From positions 19,879,548-19,943,547 of the forward strand of contig NC_084772.1 of assembly GCF_028858725.1 (NCBI RefSeq): DNA of 64,000 nt, given 5' to 3'. How positions within the stretch are numbered: position 1 is the stretch's first letter; each line of letters begins with the position of its first letter. Below the pieces are notes generated by a model. The model searched no databases, was not told the origin of the DNA, and saw only the letters and a list, made by a program, of their open reading frames with translations. This document shows, piece after piece, positions 47,434 through 59,400 of the stretch. Made by a program: the position numbers and the translations under genes. The stretch is from Colius striatus. Taxonomy: Eukaryota; Chordata; Aves; Coliiformes; Coliidae.

Positions 47434-50400
47434 GTGAGCGGCGGGTGCTTGGCCTGGCGCTGCACGGCCCGGCCCGGCACGGCCCGGCACGGCACGGCAC
47501 GGCACTGCCCGGCACTGCCCGGCCGTTACGGGGCGGCCGTTGGTCTGAGGGAGGGGGGTGATGGAGGGGCCGGCGGCGGTCGCTGCGCTTCCCCGTGAGG
47601 CGCCGGCCTGTGCCCGTGCCCGTGCCCTGAGCTCTGCCCTCCTCCAGGTGCCTCCAAGTGGGACGTGAGGCAGAAGGTGTGGGACTACCTGGAGGCCAGC
47701 GGCCTGGCTGAATTCCCGCGGCCGGTGCACGGCCGCATCCCCAACTTCAAGGTACGGCGGCCCGGCTGCGGGTCTGAGCCGCTTCCTTCTTCTTCACCCC
47801 CAGCCTCGGGCACCGCCGGGCTCTGGAGCGAGGGACAGAGTCCCCTCCAGCCCTGTTCTGTGCCTTCATCCAGGCAGCTCTGAACTGTAGAACCACAGAG
47901 TCATTACTGGTGGAAATGACCTATAAGATCATCGAGTCCAAACACTAACCCCACACTGCCAAGCCCATCACTAAATTAAACCGTATCCCTTACTGCTTCG
48001 TCTGTGTGTCTTTGGAATATCTCTAGGGATGGAGGCTCCACCACTTCTCTGGGCAGCCTGTTCTAGTGCTTAATAACACTCTCTGTGAAATAACCCTCAC
48101 GTTCCTGCAGGCTGGGGGTTGGAAACTGACCACAGAGGGTGACAGAGCTCTGAAAAACACCACGATGCAAACAGCACACATATATCAGTTATAGGCAGTA
48201 AAGAAATGCATATAGAATGTATAAGCAGTAAAGAAATGCAGGTATCTGTAGCTGAAAAGATGTGACAGCTATGTGCTGTGTTGTCATCAGTGGATACAAA
48301 AACACCTTGTGAATGAGACCAGTATTTTTATGGAAGGGGAAACTGGAGCATTCAGAATAGGATTTCACTTCCCAGATCCACTGGGGTGGAAAGCTGAGGT
48401 CACCCATCTTGTAGGGGACATAGCCTAGGAACGTGAACTGGGCTTTTGAAATGTGCATGGTGGCCAAGTTATTGCTAGCAAAGTGTTGCTGAGCTGTGAT
48501 GGGAGAACCCTTTCTTCCAGTCTGCCCTCCTGGTGTCTCTAGTTTGATGGGTGAGAGGAAGAAATTAAGAGGCTTCGAAGTATTCAGTTACTCAGGCCAC
48601 TGCCTGTTTTAATCCAAGCTCAAGGTGAGCAGGCACATAGCTGCCAAACATTGAAGAAACAACGACCAAACCAGCACTGTGGACATGTGCATTGGGTATT
48701 TTAGCCCATGAACAGCGGTAGGAGGTGGGCTCTGGTTTTGCTCAAGGGCCTAGCAGAAGCAGTCCACCTTAATTCAGCACTGAAATAGAATAGGTGCTGG
48801 AGCAGGCAGAGGGAGCCTGAGGCTTTATCCTGCCCTAAAGCAAGGGGAAATCAGCTCAGATTACAAGAGGAATGTGTGTTCTGCTAAACTCAAGCATTTT
48901 ACTGAGCTGAGAAGTGAATCTTCCCAGTTCAATATAGTCTCTTCACAGAGAGCCTTGTCCAGAAAGAGTCTCAAAGAGTCTCTGACTACAGCTTGCATTT
49001 AAAGGAGTCTGTATTCATTGACTAAAAAGGGAAACTGGTCTCCAGCTTTCAGTTAGGTGTGAATGGGAGTGAAGCCAGGCAAAGTGAGTGTACTTGGCCT
49101 CTTTTTCAGAGCCCTGCAAGATATGAAGCACTCAGCATCTGAGAAAACATCACAAAATCAACATCTGTCCCTCGTTTTTAAAATCCAGGGAACTCAGCCT
49201 CTCTGTAGGGATGAAAGAGTGTAAATTGCCCTTTTTGTGCCCTTTTGTGAGCTCCTTTGTGATGCACTGCTGTCTTATGGAAACAGGGTGCCTCCCATGC
49301 TGCCACGAGGCTTCTGGCTTTGCAGGAGTTCAGAGCTGCCAATACCGTAAAAGTCAATCCCGATGCTCCCCAGAGGAACGCTCGCTTCCTAACCCTGGAA
49401 GTAAGTGGCAATATTCTTTTATCTCCTGCTTCCTTTCTTCACTCAGGGCTCTCACCAGGCTTGCTGCTCTATTAAGGAGCTGGATGTGTTCAGCAGAGCA
49501 CGTGAGATTAAAGTGGATCCCGACAAACCTCTAGAAGGCGTTCGGCTCGCTGCGCTGCAGGTAACAGCACCTCTGAACCCCGAGGAGGAGGGTGGGGCAG
49601 CAGCGCAGCCTCATTGGGAGCTTCACCAGTCCACAGCCTCGTGAGGTTCACAGAATGGTAGAGGTTGGAAGGGACCTTTAGAGATCATCTAGTCCAACCC
49701 CTCCTGCCAACGCAGGTCCCACCTAGCTCAGGTCAAACAGGAACATGTCCAGCCGGGTTTTGAAGACCTCCAGAGAAGAAGGCTCCACAACTTCCCTGGG
49801 CAGCCCTTGCCAGTGCTTTGTCACCCTCCCAGTAAAATAGTTGCTTATGTAAGGATATCTTTGCACTTGGCAAAGGTGCAGTTAGGGTTTGAGGGTATTA
49901 ATGTGTTCCTGCAGGGCAATAGCTGTTTTGCTCTCGTTTGTTGCTACACATGAGGTAGCCTTGCCTCAGGTTGCCTTATGTTTATCACAAGGTGAATGTG
50001 TGACAGGCTTACCTCAGCCCTGTGCATGTTCTCTAGCTTGTGTGTGTAGCTCATTTGTAGACATGCACTTTAAGTCAGTAGATGTGTCTTGCCATCTGTT
50101 TCTTAAAACCTTGTCTGGAATTTAGCTGCACTGGAGGAAGTTCACCTACAAGCCCTACACAATCAACAGTGTGTAACAAAGATGTTTGACCACCTGGAGA
50201 CCTATGGGACAGTAAGAACATTTCTTTAGTGGCCTGCCTCCTTTTAATGGGATAACTCCTTTTTGTTCCACAGGCAAGGAAGACTTTGTTGGTTCCCACA
50301 CCTCGTCTGCGAACTGGGCTGTTCAATAAGATCATCCCACCTCCAGGTGCAGCTAAGGAGATCCTGCGAATATGTGCCACTTCTCAGGTAGGAAGGAAGA

Positions 50401-53400
50401 ATGGGGTAGAGCTGCATGAACTTGTAGAAGAGTGTTGTGTTATGGTAGTCCAACTAGAAGTTGGAAAACTAAATGCTACCTGAAATATTGTCGTAGAAGT
50501 TCCTGGGTTTGTGTATGCAACAGTTCTTGGTGCTTAAATAATGAGCAAATTTAGTCTTTTCACTATATTTTATCAACAGAGTGGTATGGGTATTTTGTGA
50601 ATACTTTTTGGAATATTATGAGCAGCTTTTATAGGTGACTTAGGTCTTTTCTAATAAATAATACTCCCCTGTCCTGCAGCCTTGAGCTGGAGAACCCTAT
50701 GAGAAATATATTTGCATTGATGGTATTTTCATAACCAGGTCTATAGACTGATAGTTGTTACTAAATAGGAAAGAGCAGCTCTTTTAGAACCCTGAGGCTA
50801 ATGAAACATGAATGCTGTCATTTGCATCAGCCGAGGTGTTTTCTTTGAAGTGTGGTACGTTGCTGCCCTCTGCTGTTAAAATGTCTGCGGTACCGCTGGA
50901 GTCATTTGTCAAAGAATGCTACCTTCTTCTGAACGCGGCTTTATTTGACGTGACAATGGAACTTGTTCCAAATCGGCAGGCCAGCTATGAAGCTTTTATT
51001 TCGTTCTTCATCTCCTGCTATAGCAATAAAGTTCTACGGTAATCCCGTATACAGCTGAGGGTTGTAAATAGGTTGTCATTAGTAGTGACTTTCTTTGTTG
51101 GAAGTTCTATTCAAGTCATTAACTAATTAAGCTTTTCAGGGTTTAAGAGCACTTTTGAAAGAGACCTTTCTCCTGACCTGCTTTAGGCCTCCTATCTAAT
51201 CTGTGATCTTATCACCATGTGTCTGGTTTTCCCCTCAACCGGGGGTCCTAATGAATAAGTGCTATTAGCAGTTGATATTTGCAAAGCATTGTGCAAACAA
51301 TTCTTCCCACACTGCTGTGAAGTGGATAACGAGCATTATTACTGATAGTCAGCCACAAATTACTGCTCTTTTTGGTTTTGTGCTCTACACAGTTTGACTT
51401 TTTATCTTGGTGATGATGATGAGCTCAGCACAAAGTGGAACTGGTGTGAGGAGGATTTACATTATGCTGTGCACGTATGTGAATGTATCACAAGATATTT
51501 TCAAGAGTTCTCTTTGATGTTTGGAAGCCTAATTAAGCACCATTTTTAATCTTTGCAGCTCTGGACAGAATTTCATTAGAGTGCTTCTTTAGAGAGGAGC
51601 CTGAAAAGGGGATGAGCAGGGAAGAGATGGGCCGTGTAAGGTTTTTCTTGCCACTCATCAGGAAGGGTGTGCTTTGCTGTTCATTAGTGTCTTAGAAGGT
51701 TTTTAGTAACAATTAGTTAGATTAGCACTGGCACATCCTGAAGGATGATCAGAATGATGATCATGGAGCAAAGTGCTGAGGAATGTAGTCTTAGGGAACA
51801 CAACAGGCAGCTTTGGAAAGTGCTTTTAAAGCGTGGAGAAACTGACAGTGTGGTGGCTGCAGTGTGAAAGGGAGAGTCATCCAGCTTATGTACTAGGGTT
51901 GTGCTTAGGTGAAACATTCTGTGTGACTTCAGGCAGGCACCTTAACATTTCTGTGCTGGAGCTGTCTGTTGTCTAAATGAACTTTGTCATTTTTCTGTGA
52001 GAATTAAGAATTTGTAGTGCTCTGGTATTCCTCATGGGCATGAATTTACATATCACAACCTTAAGTTAGTAGTAGTAGGGTAGGAAGTGTCACTTTCCCT
52101 AATTTTTAGGGAAAAAAATGTCCAATAAAAGGTTTCAAAAGATGAGGTTTTGGTCCTATGTAAGTAACTTTGCTTGAAGTGCCCACCTCTCTTAGCTCTC
52201 CTTGATTTGTGCCAAAATTCTTGTCACTGCAGTAGGGAATGTGTTCTAGGATTCCCTAGGGGATAACTTTCCAGACATGTACAGCTTGGCTATACATGGA
52301 AGAAATACTTAGAAACATGGGGGGAGTTACTGGGATTTATCAAAACATTCTGGATCCCTGCGTCGCTGGTTGGAAGACAACACTCTGCAAACCTAGAATG
52401 ATGCTTTTCTTGCAGGGTATAAAAGAATACAGTGTGCCTGTAGGTCTTGATGGGAAGGCACGAGTGGACTTGGTGATTGTAGGATCAGTGGCTGTCTCTG
52501 AAAAAGGTAAGATAAAGCCTTGTAAGCTTTTCAGGAGGAGGGTCCTCAGTCAGAGTTCACCATGTCAGGAGGCTACACTACCTGATCCTTTTGGCAGATC
52601 CAGACACACATTTGGAGCTGAGTTACGATCCTGAGTTTGGTCTCCTCTATGTGACAAGTCACTGATCCCAGTCCAACCAGGAAGAATGTGTGTCTGCTTT
52701 ACAGCATGCTGCCAGAACTTAGTGTGCAGCCAGCAGTGGAGTTTAGAGCGTGCAGCCCAGTGGCTTTCAGTAGAACTATTCAGGGAAGCCTTTTTTTGTT
52801 TTTTTCCAAGAATCAGATTGGATCTGCTCTGCTCTTACAGGGTATGTGAAAGGACATGTGTTACAGCTGCTGATCAGCTATATTGGACCTATTTTGGGGT
52901 CAGGTTTTTGCATTTTCTAATATTCTGAAGATCTACTGTTGGTGAAAACATTTTCCACTGACTTTATCCACTGCCTACAAATAACTTGCTGCTTCTGTGC
53001 CCCAGCCTTGTCTTTACCCACATGAAGTTAACCTATGTTTGACATGAATTCCAGTTGCAATGGGAAAATAGATGTCCATGTTAACTGAAGTGGACTAAAT
53101 TTAGTTTGTTCTGAATGGGAGGCTCCTGGGATCCTTTAGGAGTTCAATGAAATGAATGTTCTGTTTTGATTCAGCACTGATACAAGGAAAGTTGCATTCT
53201 GTGAGATGCTGGTCCGAGTTTTTCCCTGGTTACAACTTTGTGCTTGGTTGCAGACTGCTTAGTTTAATTGCCTGCTTTCAGCAGTTACCAACCTTTCCAC
53301 TCATCTGTTTCTGCTTTTTACAACCTCTGTTTACTTTTATGTATCTTAGGCTGGAGAATTGGAAAAGGGGAAGGATATGCAGACATGGAATATGCAATGA

Positions 53401-56400
53401 TGGTATCAATGGGTGCAGTGCAGGAAGATACACCTGTAATTACTATTGTGCATGACTGTCAGGTAAGTGAATGTATCTACTCTCAGACAAGTCAGAACTG
53501 TGTGATACTGAATGGTGTGTCTGAAGAAGAGACTTGGGATGATGTTGGTGTGGCAGCTTTACTTTGTTCCTTTGGTCACTGACAGGTTTTGACACATCAT
53601 GAGGAATGGCAGACAATTTTAGTGAATTTGTTTTTAACTGCTCACCAAATCTCTTGTTCCCTGCAGGTGGTTGACATAGCAGAAGAGCTTCTTGATGATC
53701 ATGATTTAACTGTGGATTATATACTCACTCCAACAAGAATCATCAAGACTGACTGCAAACGGCCGAAACCTCGGGGAATAATGTGGCATAAGGCAAGTTA
53801 CCTCTGCTAACAGCCACTTGCTGGTCCTGACATTCTGTTAGATAAGTCCCTCATTTTTACATATAAACACATTTGTTGAATTAGAAATACTTGGAACAGG
53901 AGCAAATATGTTTGTCAGATGGAACAAAACAACAGCATCTGTGTTCAGTGGTTTAAATGTGGGGAGGAGAAATATATTACTGAGGCTGTGGTGCCACATC
54001 AAATTGATTATGGGATGGGAGTCACCAGAAGCATCATTTGTGGGTTTTTAAGAGAGTAGTCGTTTTAAGGTTGTAGTTGTTTGTGGTATAATAGTCTATG
54101 TAAGCTGAGGGGCTTCTTCACTTTCTGTGTTTTAGTCTTCAGTGCTCATTGAAATGATCTCTGTTCATTTTCTGGAGACAGTACCACTGAGAGAACTTGA
54201 TGGCATTAGGCCTTGTGGAATGAGTGGAATATGCTGTTCAGGTTGTGGAATCACAGAATCTTAAGGGTTGGAAGGGACCTGGAAAGCTCATCCAGTGCAA
54301 TCCCCCTGCCAGAGCAGGAGCACCTAGAGTAGGGCACACAGGAACTGGTCCACATGGGTTTGGAATGTCTCCAGAGAAGGAGACTCCACAGCCCATCTGG
54401 GCAGCCCCTTCCAGTGCTCCCTCACCTCACACCAAAGAAATTCTTCCTTGTGTTTCTTTGGAACCTCTTCTATTCCACCTTGTACCTGTTGCCCCTTGTC
54501 CTATCTCTGGCCATCACCGAGAACAGCCTGGAGCCATCCTCCTGTCACCCAGCCTTTATGTATTTGTAAACACGAATGAGGTCACCCCTCAGTCTCCTGT
54601 TCTCCAGGCTAAACAGCCCCAGCTCCCTCGAAAGGAAGGTGTGACCTGGTGGCTGGCACTTTGCTGCTCATGCAGTGGATGTGTGGCATTAACTTTCAAA
54701 GGATAGATGAATTTGTGGCTGCAACACATTTTCAGGTGGAAGAACAGTGACTTTATATCATTACTTTATCATTACTTATTGACAATTTTTGTTTTATGAG
54801 TTTGGCCTCCCAGCCAGCCCAAGATTGTCAGAAACTTTAGCAGCTTCCCAAATGGTTTCAGAAAAGCATTTAGTGAATTGTTTTACTGGAAGTTCACGCT
54901 GGGAAAACTTTGTCCTTAGATTTTCATTCCTAAACTCACGCAGTTAGGGAGCAGACACAATCCCATATGATGGAGTGACAGCAGGAACAGTGCAATGAGA
55001 AATAGTATACCCAAGTCATGCAGAAAACCACTGAGGAGCTATGAGTGAATGCTTCTAGGGAAATCAAGAGTTGTTTGTTAAACACTTGCCAACCAGCAAA
55101 AAGAGTTACATTTGTTAAGGTAATGTATCTACAACAAACAGTTCTCGCCAGTACTATTTTTATTCCTATGGTGGGAGAGTATTTTACCCTGCCTGTGGTT
55201 GAGGATTTGAGGTTATAAATAAATAAATAAAGAGCTCTGTCTGTACTAGTGCATTTTTTCCATTGAATTATTTTTGAATCATCATTTTTTTTAGGATATT
55301 ATTGAATGTAATTGTTTTAAAGCCTTACCCCTTGTGCTCCATCCATCTTGCCAACATACTTCTGATCACAGTCTGTCTGCCTTAGTGTTAGACTTTAGTG
55401 TCAGTCTCAGTAAGTGGCCTTGCTAACACTTTTTTTTTCCTTTATTTCTGTCTGATTTTCTTGAGCAGCAGCATTTTTCCAAGGTCTGGGGAATGAAGTC
55501 TCTTGCAGGGACTGTTAAATTTTTGTGGAGCTTTTGCCATTCATCAGAAATCAATCGATCCCAAGTGAGGTACCAGAGCTGATGGTACCTTTGCATTTCT
55601 TTGCTTTTCAAAGAAAGAGAAAGAAATCAGGATCTCTATTATAATATAAACACTAAATATCTGACACAACTCCTTTGTGCTTGTTTCTCAAGCTTGAGAA
55701 AAGGTGCTTAGAGTTGTATGTGAAGTTTGTGTCTCAAGGACTGTAGCCAGTTCTCATGAGACAGGAAAGCTTTTTGCTCTAGTAATCTCCACATTAGTGG
55801 TGGTGTCTGAAGAATACATCTCTTGCTGAATTTTCTACAGCTTCCACTGAGGATGGAGCATGTTTTGTGATTGACTCTTTATTTGATGTTTGAATGTTGA
55901 TTTAACACCTAAAGCTGCTTTTAACTGTTCTTCAGAGCATGTGTTGCTAAGAATATTGGAGACTACTAGCCAGAGCAGGGATTATCATTACATCTCCGTC
56001 TCTTTGGGACAAGAACAAAGTGTCCTATCTACATGAAGAAGAAAGATGTTAGCATTTTTCTTTTGCAGGGAGTTGAATGACTTATATATGTTTTTTTGGT
56101 TGTGCTTGTGGTGATAGCTCTATGTTCAGCTCTTGCACAGGGGATCTTGGAGGTGGGAGGTCTAGTTAATCGACAGGGTGTTAAAAATGCAGGATTTGAT
56201 ACGGGTTATTTAAGTGTTTGACTTTTCCTGGCTGCTTCTGCATCCTTTTCTCCTTCAAATCCTGGCTTTGCTAGTGCATTCCTGTTCCTCAGAGCGAAAC
56301 TAAATGAACCAAGAAGTAGTGAGTAAATAAATAAACCACTTCTAAACATGATGTTTTGTCAACAGAAAGTAGCTTGACATTATTGTTAAGGTGTGTGATG

Positions 56401-59400
56401 TGTGAAATAGGTTGCAAAACAGTTCATCCTTCAGTTACATGGCTGGATCAAGCCAAAACAATGATTTAAGATCTTAAATTAAGGGTGTTTGCAAACATGG
56501 GATTACAGCTAAGCATTTGGTGTGAAGGGTGTGCTTTCCTGAAGCTGTTAGGATAAATACATAAGCTCTGTTTTCAGCTCAAGACTGTACTTAGGCAGCA
56601 AACAAAGTGCATGTCTCCAGGCAAGACTTCTGTGCTCAAAGAGGTCCTGCATTTCCTGGAGTGTTTTTGGTTTTGGGCTATGTAGGAAGGAAGTAGCTGT
56701 CAGATATGGGATACAGGGGTAAATAAGTGTTACTCTGTGAGTAAATGATTGATATCTTGGAGTAATTGGCATGACTTGCCCTCAGTTGCCGCCTTTCAGT
56801 TCTTCTCAGCACAGAATTCCCAGCCTAGTAGTTTCTTGCTGTTGAGATAATGTGTTTCTCCAAACAGGAAGATGTGAATTACTTGCTGTGATTTTTTTTT
56901 TTTGTGATAGAAATGCTGATTTAATGAAGTGTAAGAGCTACAATCTTATTAATACCAGAGAAAGATCTTCAGTTGCAGGCACTCTGCAAACACTTCTAAA
57001 TGCAGAAGCAGTATTGGAGTGACCATGTAGGTACATTTTCTGCACTGGAGTTGAGGGTTTTGAGAAATCAGTATCTACTCACAGAGCTGAGCTGCTAAGA
57101 GCTGAGCCCTCTGGAAAACTTTATTTGGATGCCAGTGGAGAATTATTTGGCTTCATCTGTCCTGCAAATCCAACCCATTGTTTCTGGGAACACTGAAATC
57201 ATGAACGACTCGCTCTCTCATTTAGTATTTTGTATGGGTAGCTGTGATCTTTATCTGTGACACCCTCTATGATATTTGTCACAGTTATGAAGTTATTTTG
57301 TGTTGTGCTTATTTTAAATTGAAACTATACAGACCAATTAAAATATTTGGGGTCATGAAGAGGGAAATGAGAGTAGTTGGTAGAAAAAAGCACCATATTC
57401 TAGCAAGCATTTCCTTCTGGTTTTTAAATCATTCTTTTGCTGAACATTTGATAGAAGTAGGGAAGGATGGATGTTTCTCTGGAGGGGGAGGGAATCCCTG
57501 GGTCTAATGTTGAAAGAGTTTAGTCTGCAGTGGCAGAGATGGCAACTCTCTGACACCAAACAGCTTTTGATAGAATATTTGGAAGGGAGAATGTCATTTT
57601 AAAGCTCAAAAAATTCACACACTCAAGCTGCCAAAAGCCTCTAACAGGGACACAGTGCTGCCACCAGAATAATATTGCTGTTAGTTCAGCTAAGGTTTTG
57701 TTTTGTGTTGTTGTTTTGGAAGGATAGCATGAGCAGGGCATGCTTCCACACATGGTTAAACATCTCAACACCTTTGCAAATCTGACCCTTGCTGCATGGA
57801 ATCACTTTTTGCTGATGGCTTCCAAATGTGGGTTGCATAAGTTTCTCCTGAGGGACGCTAGCAGACTCCATGGGCTGCCAGCTCCCAGAAATATGCCCTC
57901 GGATTGCGTGCACATATTTGGACATTTTGTGCAAATGAATGATAAAATGTTGGGCTGTGCTGGCCTGCCTTAGCTGTCTTGGCTTTGTCTGTGCTTTAAA
58001 CCCCTGTCAGCTCAGTGCTTCTTGAATCAAGCAGCTGATTAAGGAGACAGCACAAGAAGTGCAGCTCGAGGGCTGTGTTCAGTGCTGGGCCCCTCACTCA
58101 CTGCCAGAGGGACACTGAGAGGCTGGAGCTTGGCCAGAGCCAGGCAGTGGAGCTGTGGAAGGGGCTGGAGAACAAGGGTGCTGGGGAGGGGCTGAGGGAA
58201 TGGGGGTGTTCAGCCTGGAGGAGGCTGAGGAGAGACATGAGCACTCCCTGCAACTCCCTGACAGGAGGCTGCAGTGAGCTGGGGATTGGTCTTTGCTCGC
58301 AAGCTACAAGTGACAGGATAAGAGGCAGCAGGCTCAAGTTGCCCCAGGAGAGGTTTAGATTTGAGATTAAGGAAAAAAAAATGTCACCAAAAGGATTATC
58401 AGTCACTGGCACAGGCTGTCCAGGGAAGTGGCTGAGTCACCATCCCTGGAGATGTTCAAAAGATATGTAGAAAAGCACACTGAGGGTGTGGTTTAGTGAG
58501 GAACCTGGCAGCGCTGGGTTAGAGGCTGGACTTGGTGATCTTCTTTGTCTTTTCCACCCTGAGTGATTCTGCAAAGTGGGCTCTGTTCTGGAGACCTTTA
58601 TGAACAGTCTTGGGTCAGAGATCCTTCAGGGCAGGCAAAGATGAATCTCTCAAACACCTTCTGCCTATCAGCCTCAACAGTTGGAAGGGCAGGTGGATCT
58701 GCCATACTAAAGATTGTTTGGGCTTGTCCACAGCCTTCTAGGGCAGAGCAGCAGCATCTTCACCACCTTCAGCCACGTGGTCTTGTATCAGTTGGTGTGT
58801 GCAGATGGGCAGCTGTGTGAAGCAGAATTAAATAGCATACCTAACATGCTCTGCAACCTAGAGCTGGCCTTCCCTCCTCTGCCATACATCCGAACTGCAC
58901 CGCCTCTGCTGCCAGGGAAATCAAAGTGGTGTTTGGCTTGGCCTGCCCTGTATCAGGGCATTACTCATCCTGTCAGAGCACAAACCCATCTTTCATTTCC
59001 CCAGCAAAATATTGAAAGTGGCTACATTCACTGTTCTGGAATAACAGAGGCTGAAGAGAGCCCTGATGTTCCAGCAGAGACGTTGCAGAAGTCCATTTGC
59101 CACTATGTTGTTTTGGGACCAAACCAGGTGTTCTAAGAGTGGATGCTCAGGGTTAAGTGCTGGCAGATTTGTGTTGGCACTCAGCATCCAAGACTCTGTT
59201 TTCTTCAGGTTTCTGTCAGAAAGGGGCCACATTTCCCCTTCTCAGCTTCTTTCCCATAGCCCACTAATTGTATGCCAGAAGAATTCATCTACCCTGCTGT
59301 CCTCTTTCCCCAAGGCTCTCTCAGCTATGGCAGGGAGTAGGCAGGATTGTGACATGATTAATTGCCTTTGGTGAGGTTATTTTTAACCTGAGTCACTTCA

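Noticed and set aside
58714-59136. 140-codon plus-strand frame in MTHFSD intron 7
   Set aside because: No recognised domain, and MTHFSD exon phasing joins exon 7 to exon 8 directly. Possibly worth an RNA check but not supported as an exon.
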